Assembly: GCA_034509755.1 (NCBI GenBank)
Contig: CM067543.1
Location: forward strand, 50,338,653-50,402,652
DNA from: Anisodus tanguticus
Lineage: Eukaryota > Streptophyta > Magnoliopsida > Solanales > Solanaceae
DNA length: 64,000 nt
Direction: 5' to 3'
Shown: piece after piece, positions 1-11,722 of the stretch
Numbering within the stretch: position 1 is the stretch's first letter
Layout of the letters: every line of letters begins with the position of its first letter
The notes under the pieces: model-generated
Databases searched by the model: none
The model's input: the letters and a program-made list of their open reading frames with translations, nothing else
What the model was told of the DNA's origin: nothing
Program-made: the position numbers and the translations under genes

Positions 1-903
1 TACGGCCAGGTGGTTGTGATCGACGACTCAATAGGAGAATTGGAAGGACATCCAGTTGCTTCTCTGAGGGAGAATTAATTGTAGTTCAGACATACATAAC
101 TCATTTGTACAAAGAATTTAAGTTGCGAGATCTCGTAAAACTTTAAAACTTCACTATTTCCTGGTAATCCAAGTTAAATATCTCAACAATAATATTATTT
201 TTTGACAATAAAAATATCTGCAGGATCTTCTCACTACTACTCACATGAAAAATGTCACATTTGTCAAGTCTCCTATGGCTAGCACATGTGACCTGCAACT
301 TCAAGAAGGCAAACCGCTTGTTGATCCCCAGTTTTATGGGAAAACAGCGATGACATTGAAATATGTTTGTTTAACTCGTCTAGATTTGGCTTTTGCAGTG
401 AAAAAATTACACCAATTTTTTATATGCACCAACAACCACATAGCTTGCAAAACGTGTTCTTCGATGTATCAAAGCCACCTTGCATTAAGGACTCTTTATT
501 GCTCACTCAACCAACTCTCAACTTCGAGCCTTTTGTGATGCAGAGTGGGCGGGAAACATGGATGATAGGAGATCCACAGGAGGTTTTATTATGTACATGG
601 GACCAAATTTGATCTCATAAGAAACAACCAACAGTTGCTCGATCATCAATTGAGGCTGAGTATCGATGTGTCATGGAGCTTGATGTCTAGCAATTAATTC
701 GTGTTTTAAGGCTTGAACAAAGCATGTCAAAGCTGATTTTCACTTTGTCATTGAACAAGTCAAGGCTGGTCATATAACAGTGCAGCTTATATCTTCTATC
801 GATCAATTGATAGTTATTTTGACTAAGCCTTTGTCCACTAGCCGGTTTTAACTCATCAAAGGCAAGATTAGAATCTTGGACAAACCTTCTTAGCCTTAGA
901 GGA
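1..903 (+). mobile_element. Degenerate 3' end of a Copia retrotransposon (RT tail and RNase H)
   Basis: The 3' part of a Ty1/copia polyprotein, cut by the window edge. Residues read from about 245 resemble the reverse transcriptase/RNase H linker (a decayed YRSLVGALQYLT-type block followed by LTRLDLAFAVKKL). After a frame change at about 535 the RNase H core is clear: CDAEWAGNMDDRRSTGGF, then ARSSIEAEYR at about 640. The tail runs to about 890 with several stops and shifts. A purine-rich stretch at 895-903 is followed by TGTTAAAG, which looks like the start of a 3' LTR. The reading pattern is closer to Tnt1/Tork-like elements than to the other Copia copies here (inference). It is not functional. 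Confidence 0.75.
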
Positions 904-1117
904 TGTTAAAGATAAAGTTCAATTGTTATAAATTAGGATAACAATCTCTATTAGTTAGTATTAATCGTGTATAATATAAAATATTTAGCCATATTTAATA
1001 TTATATAATTATGGTAAATATAGGATCCTTATTATATTAGAATTTCACATTGTATACACTATATATATTTGTATTAATGAAAAAGACTCCCCAAAAGAAA
1101 TTAATACAATCTTACAT
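904..1117 (+). repeat. LTR (chimeric or shared) between two Copia elements
   Basis: It starts TGTTAAAGATAAAG right after the upstream element's purine-rich tract and ends immediately before a primer-binding site. It could therefore be the 3' LTR of the upstream element and the 5' LTR of the next. The first ~115 bp do not resemble the 3' LTR at 4570-4880. The last ~90 bp share only short similarity with it (TATATATTTGTATTAATGAA-like text). A recombinant LTR, or deletion between two elements, is the simplest reading. Boundaries are approximate. Confidence 0.5.
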
Positions 1118-1131
1118 GGTATTAGAAGCCT
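1118..1131 (+). other. Retrotransposon primer-binding site
   Basis: TGGTATTAGAAGCC directly follows the LTR. It resembles the TGGTATCAGAGC complement of initiator tRNA-Met used by plant Copia elements, with small changes. Confidence 0.6.
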
Positions 1132-2950
1132 AAACCCTATACTTTTTTTCCTACTCCAGACGATAGCCGCCGCCCCACCCCTTTTTTTCCTTTTCTCGGA
1201 TTTTGGTCCGACTAGTGGCGGCCAAAGCAACAAAAATTTATTCTCTTCTTTCTAGACAACCTGCAAAGTGTTTCTTTTCTTTTCAGAAGAGTGTTTTCGA
1301 CAATTTCCCCTTCCTTTCTTTTTCTATTTCCATCAAATCCTTTCTGTTTTTGGCCAATTGCCCTCTCTCGGTCTATTTATATTTGTTAATGGCATCATTG
1401 ACACAGCACTGCTCAGCTTTTAGAGACATGCAGTCAATAGCCGTAGCCCAACAGCAGTTTGGGCTACAGCCGCAGCCCAACCTCTAGCAACCTAATAGCC
1501 CAAGTTCTGAAAATCAATTTTGGGCCCAATTTCAGGCAGCCTACCAGTCCGTCCCAGGCCAGTCAATGGACCATAGTAATCGACCATATTTCCTGGAGCC
1601 CAGCAGTCCGCTCCATGCCTTTCCCAATCCAATTTGGACCTGACTTTCGTCACATTGACTCATCGACAGCCCGATAATGCGTGGTATATGGATACGGGTG
1701 CCACGTCTCACGTCACCAATAATTCTGGTAATATTCCTCAACTGCGAAGTTTACATACTCCACAATCTATTATGGTTGGTAGCGATCATCGCATTCCAAT
1801 TCAAGGATTTGGTCACACACTAACCCCACCACCACATCCCCAGTTCTCCATGAATAACTTCTTATATGCTTCTAACATTATCAAAAACCTATATCCGTTA
1901 GAAATTTTGTCATCGATAATTCTATATCAATTAACTTTGACCCGTTTGGATTTTCCGTAACGGACCTCCATACCGGGAAACTCCTTACGAGATGCAATAG
2001 TGAGGGTGATCTCTATCCTTTCCTATCCACGTCCGTTGCAAATGTCACTCCTCCCACTGCTTTAACAACAATCTCTCCATCGACCTGACATCATAGACTT
2101 GGACACCCAGGAACCCCTGTTTTTAGTTTTCTTATAAACAATAATTTAGTTCATTGTAATAATGACAAATTTGCCCAACATTGTCTTTCTTGTCCTTTAG
2201 GCAAACATGTTCGCCTTCCGTTTCAGTCTTCTTCAAGTATTACGTATTCTCCTTTTGACATTGTTCATGCAGATTTATGGACATCTCTAATTACTAGTTT
2301 ACTGGGTCATAAATTTTATCTCATCTTATTAGATGACTTTTCTCACTTTGTCTGGGTCTATCCGCTTAAATTCAAGTCTGAAGTGTTTGCCAATTTTCTT
2401 GCATTACGTGTCTATGTCAAAACACAATTCGAAAAAGACATAAAATTGCTTCAATGTGATAACGGTCGTGAGTTCAATAATTTCGCATTTTATAATTTTT
2501 TCTCTACTAATGGCATGATTTTCCAGTTCTCGTGTCCCAACACCTCCCCCCAAAATGGCAAGGCTGAACGAATCATTCGCACTATCAATAACATGGTTCG
2601 TACGATCCTATTTCATGCCTTCCTCCCCCCTCCCTTTTGGCTCTATGCTGCAAAAATGACCGAATATATTCTAAATATTTTGCCCACTCAGACTCTCCAA
2701 AATAGAACACCCATCTAAATTCTATTTTGTAGGATCCCAACTTATGAGCACTTACGAATTTTTGGCTGTCTGTGCTACCCGAATCTTGCATCCACGGCCC
2801 CACATAAACTTGCACCCCGCACCACCCCTTGTGTGTTCTTAGGTTTTCCGCCCAATCATAGGGGATATATGTGCTACGACTTGTCTTCCTGCAAAATCAT
2901 AGTCTCACGTCACGTCATGTTTAACGAAGCAATCTTCCCATTCGCAAATA
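1132..2950 (+). pseudogene. Copia gag remnant, protease and integrase
   Basis: The internal region of the second Copia element. Most of gag is missing. Only about 500 bp separate the PBS from the protease, and what remains reads as a Gln/Pro-rich linker (about 1440-1640) with stops. The protease begins near 1680 with WYMDTGATSHVTNN, where the active-site DTG is intact. The integrase follows: a GAG-pre-integrase region at 2040-2260, then a core with QCDNGREFNN (about 2450) and SPQNGKAERIIRTINNMV (about 2550). After a stop at 2716 it continues in another frame with FGCLCYPN and CVFLGFPPNHRGYMCYDLS to about 2960. Several frameshifts mean no polyprotein can be made. Confidence 0.85.
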
Positions 2951-3114
2951 TCCAAAAATTCTAGCCCTTGGCCGCTTCTCTGCCTAGACCTCGGCCGCGC
3001 TGTCACTGTTCCATCGACAACCACTGTACCCACTGCCTCTACTCAATCTACTATCCGTCAGTCCACCACCAAACTTAACTCCACATTAGTAAATTTCCAA
3101 CAATGTCAGTCAGG

Positions 3115-3485
3115 CGCCACGACGCTGCTAGGGAAAAAGAAGATCCCCTCTTGAAAGAGATTTTGGTGCACACATAAGGTGCCTACTTTTAACAATCTTT
3201 CAGCGAAAAGATATTGCATCAGGAGAGGTAGCTTCCGCTTTGAACCTTCCCTAGTTGAATACCATCAGACTTACTTACAGCGCGATGAACGTGATGTCTT
3301 GAACCGTCAGTGTTTAATGTAAGCCAAGACAACGGTACCAACACAATACCTCCCCTTTATTCATTTCTTCTTTTGTTCTGTCCATTGTGGCCGTGGACAC
3401 ACTTAGATTCTTAAGTGCGTTCATTTGAGGTGGCCTGTCCTCGCACTTAAATAGGTGTTCTCCTAGTATAAGCGATATGCATACT
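3115..3485 (+). other. Non-Copia segment replacing the reverse transcriptase palm
   Basis: Between the integrase C-terminal linker and the point where RT coding resumes (about 3489), the N-terminal half of RT expected in this family is missing. About 370 bp of unrelated sequence sits in its place. It is less AT-rich than the flanks. It contains an open stretch reading NLSAKRYCIRRGSFRFEPSL, continuing to about 3320. I do not recognise it. It could be a captured host or organelle fragment, or part of another element joined by recombination. Confidence 0.4.
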
Positions 3486-4560
3486 ATGTATCTACTATTG
3501 GGTTTTCTTACAACAGGTCTGATAATTCTCTGTTCATATATCGTCGTGGTACTTCCCTGGCATATATTCTCTTATATGTGTATGATATTATATTGACCGC
3601 TTCTTCTGATGATTTACGTATGTCTATTATGACACTACTCAGTTCTGAGTTTGCTATGAAAGACTTGGGGCTATTGAGTTATTTCTTGGGGATTGTTGTC
3701 ACTCGTCGTGCATGTGGGTTATTCTTATCACAAAGAAAGTATGCCGCCGAGATAATTGGGCGGGCTGGTATGTCCTCGTGTAAGTCTACTTCCACTTCAG
3801 TTGATACTAAACCTAAGTTGGGTGCTGCGGCCGACTCACCTTACGAGGATCCCACCCAGTATCACAGTCTTGTAGGGGCTCTTCGGTATCTTACTTTCAA
3901 GAGACCGGATATTACGTACGTCGTACAACAGGTGTGTTTGTTTATGCATGATCCTAGGGTTGAGCACATGAATACGCTCAAACGCATTATACGATACATC
4001 CAGGGAACACTTGACTATGGCTTGCATCTATATCCATCGTCGACCTCTACACTTGTCTCGTATACATATGCTTATTGGGGTGGTCGTCCTGATACCAGAC
4101 GTGGAGCGTCGGGTTATTGTATGTTTCTTGGTAATACGCATCTGGTTATTATATGTTTCTTGGTAATAACTTGGTCTCATGTTCTGCAAAGCGACATTCT
4201 ACATTATCACGCTCCAGTGCAGAGGTCGAGTATCGAGGGATAGCTAATGTGGTATCTGAATCATGTTAGTTACATAATCTTCTCTTAGAACTTCATTGTC
4301 CCATTTAGAAAGCTACCTAGGTTTATTGTGATAATATTAGTGCAGTCTATCTTTCTGGTAATCCGGTTCAACATCAGCGCACTAAACACATCGAGATGGA
4401 TATCCACTTTGTTCGCGAAAAGGTAGCTCGTGGACAAGTACGCGTCTGTCATGTCCCTTCTACGTACCAAATAACAGATATCTTTACAAAGGGACTTCCC
4501 TCGGTTCTCTTTGAAGATTTTAGGAACATTCTCAGCGTACGACGACCGCCCGCTATGACT
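3486..4560 (+). pseudogene. Copia reverse transcriptase C-terminal half and RNase H
   Basis: RT resumes with STIGF-like text matching the Copia copy at 46889. The catalytic motif YVDD is changed to YVYD (about 3580), which removes a metal-binding aspartate. The long open stretch 3578-4243 carries SEFAMKDLGLLSYFLGIVV, DPTQYHSLVGALRYLTF and RPDITYVVQQVCLFMHDPR. RNase H follows, with ADWGG altered to AYWGG and a ~20 bp internal duplication near 4130-4165 (the CMFLGN region is repeated). The tail, with SGNPVQHQRTKHIEMDIHFV at about 4350, continues in another frame. Confidence 0.85.
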
Positions 4561-4569
4561 GCGAGGGTG

Positions 4570-4880
4570 TGAAAGTATACAATAATATACACGATATATA
4601 CAGCATATCCAATGCCTTGTGTATACCGTGTATATCACGGAATCCCATGACAAGTTGGAGACCGTGATATACACGCCATACACAGCTGTGTATATTGATT
4701 TTTGGTAACATGTTATTTGTATTTAGTTAGCATTGTACACTTACCATAATTATAGGATTCTTGTATAAATAGAATAGAGTTTTGAAAGTAGAATATGAAT
4801 AGAATTTCCATATTATGAAAATTATAAATTGTATATATATTTATTGATTAATAAAAATAATACAAGAATTATTTCTTTCC
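4570..4880 (+). repeat. Copia 3' LTR with terminal hairpin
   Basis: It begins TGAAAGTATAC after the purine tract GCGAGGGTG and ends ATTATTTCTTTCC. It contains an inverted repeat: 4620-4640 pairs with 4662-4684, 19 of 21 positions, loop about 21 nt. The right part is AT-rich with a TATA-like stretch and the poly(A)-proximal TTGATTAATAAAAATAATAC. The same LTR family appears on the minus strand at 50681-51007. Confidence 0.7.
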
Positions 4881-7265
4881 GCACAAGATAATGGCAGAGA
4901 GAATGGCAGGGAGGACAACTTACCGGTAAAAAGCACCTTAGAGGAGATGCTGCAGAAGGTCAAGTTGAAAGGGTCACTTTCACTGACACTACATGAAAAC
5001 GAGGAAAAAATGTTGTTTATCACAGTGCCAGCAGCAGACATTGAGGATATCTTTTAACCTAAGGGTGTACACCAATACTCTTCTCCGAAATATGTAGTGG
5101 TTCTACTACCAACACTGAAGGAATCAGATATTTCGATGACCAACGGAACAATATACCTACTACTCTCGCACCTCGAGATGTCATTGGCCCTGAGAGGGAG
5201 CTCCATAATTTTTGCTGATTCACAAATGAAAGTGCTCCTATGGAACTGCATAAGGTGTAATAACCTGGATTTCCTAAGGAATTTCAAAGAAATAGTTGCT
5301 TGGGATAACCCAACTATTACATGCTTAACTGAAACAAAAATGTCCAATCATTATCCTTTAATGGATACGGTTTGTTTTACTGATATGTTTGATATTCCTG
5401 CAAATGGATATTCAGGTGGGGTACTCTTCATGTGGAAAGCTGGGAGCTGTCAATTGACCCAGTGACAATCACCGATCAGTTTTGGAGAGTATTGGTGCTA
5501 TTATTATGTGGAGACTTTAATGAAGTATGCTCTGCCTCAAAAAAATATGGGGGAACCCTATTAATTATAAAAGTGAAGCCGCTTTTATACACTGCCTATA
5601 TAATATTGATATGATTGATCTAGGTTTTACCAGTAGCAAATATACATGGACCAATAAAAAGAAAGTCAAAAACTGTCTAATTCTAGAAAGACTTGATAGA
5701 TATTTTTGGAAATAGTACATAGCTACCTTTAAACTAAAGACGATGTGGTTCAATCTCCCTGATTTCAAAAATATAACTAGTTCACACTGGTCTAACAATA
5801 AAAATTATAATAATGCTATTACTGCCTTCACAATCCATATACAAGCTTGGAATAAAGAAATCTTTGGTAATATTTTCAAAAACAAGAACATTACCCTAGC
5901 ACAAATTAATGGCTTACAAAAAATGGACACAAATCATAAAACTGATTTTCACATTCACTTAGAAGATCAGCTAATTATTAACTACAATAACATTCTCAAA
6001 CATGAAGAGGAGTACTGGAAACTTAAATCCAGAATCCAATGGATAAATGATGGAGATGCCAACACAAAGTTTTTTCACATTTCTACTATACAAAGAAGTA
6101 GAAGGAATAGGATTTTTGGGCTCATAGATTCTGTAGGGAACTGGACTTACAACCTCAAAGATATCAATAACATTATCTTAAGCCATTTCACTACCACTTA
6201 TACTACTGATCTTATAGCTACCCCATTTCATGCCCATCTAACCACAGTCACCTGAACATTATCAAACCATCTGACCACACTACACTTCTAAGACCATTAA
6301 CCCTTGCAGAATTCAAGAAAGCAATCTTCTCCTTCAAACCTCTTAAATCTCCAGGACCAGATGACCTCCACCCAATATTTTTCCAGAAATTTTGGGAGGA
6401 AACAAATCAAGAAATTACCTCAACTTGCATGAGTGTATTTTCCACTCAAAAAATTCCTTCAAACATCAACAAAACACTGGTATCCTTAATACCAAAAATC
6501 AAGAATCCTTCTTCTATCTTCCACTATAGGTCCATTAGTCTCTGCAACACAATCTATAAAACAATTATCAAAATCATTGTAGACAGGATTAGACCTTTCC
6601 TCAATAATATTATTAGCCCAAACCAGTGTAGTTTCATTCCTGGTAGGAGAGCTATAGACAATGCTGTCATTGTCCAAGAGGCAGTCCACTCCTTTAGCAA
6701 AGCTGTAGGAAACTATGATAAAATGATAATTAAAATAGATTTAGAAAAAGCTTTTGATAGATTGGAATGGTCTTTCATAAAACAAAACCTTTTTGATCTT
6801 AACTTTATAAGAAATCTCATCACTCTTATCATGAACTGTGTAACCACTACATCCACCTTTATCATTATTAATGGTCAACCAACTGACTTCTTTCAACCAT
6901 CTACAGGAATTAGATAAGGTGACCCCTTATCACCCTACCTATACATCATTTGTATGCAAGCACTCACAAGATGCATAGATCACCAAGTAGACATCTGCAA
7001 CTGGACTTCCATAAAAATCAGCCAATCAGGACCATCAATCTCCCGTCTCCTGTTTGCTGATGACTTAATCTTGCTGGCAAAAGCTGATATAAAGAATGTC
7101 AATACCATTATTAACACCTTCAACTTTATCACTTGCAAATCATGGCAAAGAATAGATTTCTCAAAATCTAAAGTTCTTGGAGGAACCAAGTTAAGTCCGG
7201 GATTAACTTTGGAGGCCACAAGAAGACCCGATGAAAAGAAAAATACATCTTTAGAATTAAACTAA
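4881..7265 (+). mobile_element. Broken L1-type LINE (endonuclease and reverse transcriptase)
   Basis: A non-LTR retrotransposon ORF2 in several frames. The AP-endonuclease domain starts near 5230 with LLWNCIRCNNLDFLRNF and has CLTETKM at about 5320 and the catalytic GDFNEV at about 5511. A linker region (5743-6255) contains RIQWINDGDANTKFFH. RT begins about 6290 with KSPGPDDLHP-like text. It continues with LIPKIKN, FIPGRRAIDNAVIVQEA and KIDLEKAFDRLEW (to 6917), has a stop where GIRQGDPLSP is expected (about 6916), and then carries the catalytic FADDLILLAKAD at about 7050. The 3' half (zinc knuckle, RNase H, poly(A)) is missing, so it is truncated near 7180. It lies between a Copia LTR and a Gypsy fragment. 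Not autonomous. Confidence 0.88.
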
Positions 7266-7549
7266 AGTTATCGGGAAGTCATGTAAACTTCAAAGCTTAG
7301 CTTGTTCTGATACAATGAACCTCAAATACTATGTTTTGTTTCATAAAGCAAAGTAACAAAGTTAGTAACTAATGCTTGCTTATAGAAATAAATAAAGAAT
7401 GAAAACTTGGCGTAGAGTTGCAAAGTGAAAAGTTCATTCATTTATATATTTACCGGACTAAAACCAGCATGGATACAAACGTTACTAACCGAGCCCAAAA
7501 GTGACCCGGTAACAACACAAAAGACGGAAATAAAACCCCACGCGAAAGG

Positions 7550-10218
7550 TTATGGTTTGTCTGCTCCATGGTCCACCGGAGGTATTCCTGGCGTTCCCAA
7601 TAAGTTCTGAGAAATAGGGGCTGAAAGAGGTTGTTCTAAAGCTGATGAGCCAGGCATATTATCTGAGGCAGAAGGCACATGCTCTTGGGAATGAGGAGCC
7701 TTAGTCTCGGGGAGGATTTCATCATCTCCGCCCCCACCCCCCGCCTCCCCATTCAAAGCATTGTCTTCTTCCATGGGTAGGGAGCCATCGGGACTGTCAA
7801 CAACGACTAATTTCTATTGCCGAGCCTTAGTAGTTTCCTCTTCAATATCAACAAGCCCGGTCTTTGGTGCTTCCAAGGCCTTACGACGCATCATATAGCC
7901 ATTCCCAATCATGGATAGAGTATAACTGTTAATGGTGTCTTGTACCTCTTCTTCAGCAGCTTGAACAGCCTGAGTGAGCTCGGTGCTAGTAGCATGGAAG
8001 AGTTCATTGGCTTGGGTCAACTCAGCAATCTCTTCCCGTTGTCTCTCATTTTTAGCAATTAAAGTAGAAAGACCGGACCTCAAGGACTCGGTTTCTTTCT
8101 TCAGGGCTTCTATCTCTGATTTCATTAATTTGGAGACGTTTGGAAAAGGAACCCACATCAGCCTCAAGATCAGAGAGGCGATCGTTAGATCAGACATAGT
8201 GTCTGGTGCTTCATTCCACTTCTTTTCCCAGTCCCCAGCCCGGTATTCATGCAAAGTAGCATGTTGCATATAGGCCTCTTTCTCATCCTCCAATTGCTTA
8301 AGTTTGTCACGCAGGTTGTCAACCTTGGAAAGCTTCACCTCTGCAACAGTCAGGCGGTGAATGGTGTTGTCCCTTTCGGTTTGCAAGACGGCTTTTTCTT
8401 CAATCATCCGTTGAAGCCCTTTATAACACAATAAGTTGGCTTGGATAATGATTGTGATTATCATAAGAGAATATGCAGAGATAAGTAAAGTATGAGAACA
8501 TCGGAAAAGGATAGTACCGTGGCCGTAACATGCATTCCTTCATTAACGACGCATTCGGAGGACACCCGGCAAGCCTTCCTCATATCCTTGTCTAAAGACA
8601 CATGTTTCATATAGTTAGCCACTCCAATAGGATTAGAACAAAGGTGGCGTTCAGTAGGTACGGTTCGGTATTCTAAAGGCTGAGCTACCGAGGCTGGGTA
8701 TTCATTTACCAACTCATCCCTATGCGAAGAGGAAACCTGATCTGGAGAAGATGGAATTCCATATTCCTCTTCTGGGGAAATGGTCGTTATGACCAACGAT
8801 CTAGGATCCTCAGCAACTAGTGGTAGAGTGACGTTGATCGGTGTATGCAGGGGCTAACGTGCAACAGTGCTTACTGGGGGAAAGTATGCATTCGTATGGC
8901 TGGGTCCGTGGCTAGCAATATCCATTCCCGCAAATATCAGGGGAGTTTCATTACTCCTCCTTTCCAGAGGTTGTTCTTCCTTTGGACCTTCATCATCCAG
9001 GTCCACCACCGGGAAAGAACCAACCACTAAACTGGTGTTACCAATAGTGTTGGGAGGAGTTCGGTCAGAATGATTTGGGATTCTCTTCTTCAAATATTTT
9101 TGTCCTGTCCGGGGTCTAGCAAAAGATTCATTTTGTAATCTTTTCCGTTCACAGGCCTGTTGGATAATGAGAGCAGCCGCTTCCGGGTCTGCGATTTCCT
9201 CTTTAGGAGGAGCGGTGTATGTCGCTTTGGAAAGACCTAACAAAAGGAGGAACAATTTTGTTGGCTAGTTAAAGAATACATAAAAGAATTCAAAATTATA
9301 ATCATGATATGTACCGTGGTGGTGGGGTACCCAATTCTTCTTTATGGAGAGATTTTTCCACGTCTAGAGTTCTGAGATGTACACGTTAAGGATTTTCTGA
9401 ACCTAAGTCCTGAGGTTTTCTATATCTGCAGGTTCTCATATGGTGACTAAAGGGAATAAACAAAAAGAAAAAATGGTTAAAAGTAGAACAGATCGCTTCG
9501 AGAAAAGATATCATTGTATAAAGATAAACTTATGATGGTGGTTCTATTACTCCGGGATTGTACGACTGTCAGGGTGAAGGATATCGGTAGTAGGAACAAT
9601 GACGTATCTTTCCATACAACATCGGTCATGGTCATCATTGAGACTGGCAAGAATAGTTTTGCTTCATCGACGGTGCAGATTGATGACTCTATCACGGGAA
9701 GTGCGCGGAGAGTAAAGACGAATCAGGTGGTCCCGGGTGAAGTCAACGCCGGCCTCCCAAGAAAAATGCTAGAGGCACGCAACTGTCCTTCAAATTTGAG
9801 GGCCCACCTGGGCTATGCATACTTTGTATCAGCGGAAAAATACTAGAATGACATCATCAATAACTTTCCAGAGTTTCACGGAAAAGGGGTAAGTATAAAC
9901 ATAAGAATACCCTTATTTGTAAGAGGTGTTCCTTTCCTCACTAGTAGGAATTAGACTTCGATTGATTCCCAGCCGTAATCGGCCTTCATTGTTGATAAAA
10001 TATCGGCAGTGATTCAGGTTTTCTAATCATCGGCGGTAGTATCCCCTACCGCTGAGTAAAATTTTCAAAATTATTTTTTCTCGAAGGTCATGAGTGAAAT
10101 TCCATGTCTTCGGTAAAAGTGAAGAAACCAAAGGATTTTGGCTAGAATAAGTCCCTGCTTGAGGGTTAGGGTTCTTCCTATTTGAAGAAGTGTTGCTACG
10201 ATTGGAAGGATTGGTCAT
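7550..10218 (-). pseudogene. Antisense gene of a Tat-type Gypsy element (Transposase_28-like, coiled coil), copy 1
   Basis: An intron-containing reading frame on the strand opposite to its element, ending about 400 bp from the 3' LTR. It starts at 10218 with MTNPSNRSNTSSNRKNPNPQ. The middle (about 9480-9900) holds a decayed block, DRCCMERYVIVPTTDILHP, like the 'putative gypsy type transposon' family (Pfam PF04195, recalled). Next come PIGVANYMKH...VVNEGMH, a donor GT at 8517, and an acceptor before 8418. The last exon encodes a long coiled coil (KGLQRMIEEKAVLQ... LKKETESLRSGL) and, after one stop near 7813, an acidic/Gly-rich tail (MEEDNALNGEAGGGGGDDE). Domain order and splice positions match the copy at 36158-38822. 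Function is unknown. Stops and frame breaks make it a pseudogene. Confidence 0.72.
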
Positions 10219-10312
10219 ATTTGTGATGAAGAAAGAGGGGATAACAATCAGAAATTTGGAGATGCTTCTGTGTAAATAAAAGATGAGTGGTCAAACCCTT
10301 AAATTGATGGAG

Positions 10313-10320
10313 TATTTATA
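10313..10320 (-). promoter_or_regulatory. TATA box candidate of the antisense gene, copy 1
   Basis: On the minus strand the sequence reads CCCTTATAAATACTCC. It lies about 95 nt upstream of the ATG at 10218 and inside the element rather than in its LTR. A comparable box precedes the second antisense gene at 38988-38994. Confidence 0.45.
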
Positions 10321-10601
10321 AGGGAGGAAATGATGACGCCTCTTAAAGGAAATGTATGTCGAATGCCAATCGGCGGCAACACGTGCGTGTCAGAGTATGG
10401 GTGATTATATGGCACACCTCATCATTACTCTGCAGTCTTCTATTTATCGAGGAAAGTCAGAAAGTTATCGTCGTTTCATCAAGATGACGATTGGAGTAGC
10501 GAAATATGTGGACAATATTCTATGAAGTTTCTCGCCAAAGCATAGACTGTCGATTGATTGTTATTTCAAACCCACTTCCCGGTTGCACAAAAGTCACGAT
10601 C

Positions 10602-10615
10602 GGAAAGTGCGGGGA
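10602..10615 (+). other. Polypurine tract of the first Tat-type Gypsy element
   Basis: GGAAAGTGCGGGGA directly precedes the LTR. The second element has GGAAAGTGTGGGGA in the same place (about 39226-39239), which fixes the element's orientation as plus and shows the reading frame at 7550-10218 is antisense. Confidence 0.7.
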
Positions 10616-10619
10616 CTAT

Positions 10620-11222
10620 CTATATAGGGTAAAATTTGTATAACATAGTTGTATGAATTATAATATGACACGTGGAGCACGGTGCTGAGTCAGGACCACG
10701 TTAACCTAAGGAACAACCGATTAGGTACGCATGGTACCGGGTGCGACACGAGCACGATCGGTACCGATAACATAGAAGATTGGGAGCCATTTGAATTGTA
10801 ACTGATGACCATCACTAAAACCGGTCATACGTCTTTCAATGACGCTTTAACGACATTTATTGAGATATTGATTATCCAATAATTGCAACATTCATTCTCC
10901 TGCATTAATGAGGGCATATTTCGTGAGTTGTGTACCCATATATCTCATGTATAAATAGGACATATTATTCTATTGTAACGGATCAAATTCTAGCTATTAC
11001 AATCTACTTACTAATATTCTCTTGGTTTCTGTGCTTTCATACGAGTTCTCGTCACTTTGCTCATAAGTTGTCACAAGGCTCGGGCTAATCATTGCTTACT
11101 TTGTCTTGTTATTATTTGTTTTTAGTATAATTTATCTAGAATTCATATTTAACGTGTCACTTGAGATCCATGTGTCCTTGACCACGTATACAAATTCAAG
11201 TGTACTGTTTTACGGGTAAACA
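10620..11222 (+). repeat. 3' LTR of Tat-type Gypsy element 1
   Basis: About 603 bp starting just after the polypurine tract and ending GGGTAAACA. The second element's LTR is about the same length (599 bp) and ends GGATAAACA. A TATA box (TATAAATAGG) lies at about 10950-10959 and would start retroelement transcription within the LTR. The LTR start is degenerate (TATATAGGG where TGTATACAG is found in the other copy). The 5' part of this element is missing. Confidence 0.65.
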
Positions 11223-11314
11223 ACACTTATCACTTTTTATTTCTTGTTTTTTTAGCTTCTCTATCATGTTGCTAAAAAAATATGGATGAGATGGCACACA
11301 CAAGTTGGAGACAA

Positions 11315-11722
11315 GGGGCGGAAGTAGAATATAGTTTACGAGTGTTATCAAACTAAGAATCTATTAACTTAAAGTAAGCCACTCAAATGGGTCGGGGTGG
11401 TCGGACTGGTCAATTTAAACATAGGCCACACGGGAGGTCAGTTTGGGACCGAAGGGCTGGGGTTCGGACTTGGGGAGAGGAAAGGGTGTCCGACCCAGCC
11501 CCCTACTTGGATAGGGGTACATCATGGGCTTACTAGGTCGGGTCAGATTTTGGTTAATGAACCAATTTTTTTTACATGAACCTATTATACTTTTAAAGTT
11601 ATAAATTCATATATACTATTTCTTGTAATTTTAGTGAATATATACATATTAATTATGCTACGCGTTAAAAGTATTGAATTCAGAGAAATAAAGTATCGTA
11701 ATAGATAGTGGATCCGCCCTTT
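11315..11722. repeat. Dispersed Solanaceae-type repeat with GGGCGGA termini
   Basis: The left end is AGGGGCGGAAGTAG. The right end reads GTGGATCCGCCCT, an inverted match. The body carries AACCTATTATA and GAATTCAGAG-type text that recurs in diverged form near 17035-17230, 48275-48420 and 53350-53535. A GGTC-rich insert at about 11390-11540 interrupts it. Probably a MITE family. Confidence 0.4.

Noticed and set aside
8860..9080. Plus-strand open frames opposite the antisense gene
   Set aside because: The minus-strand frame has the conserved order seen in the second copy; the plus frames have no recognisable content.
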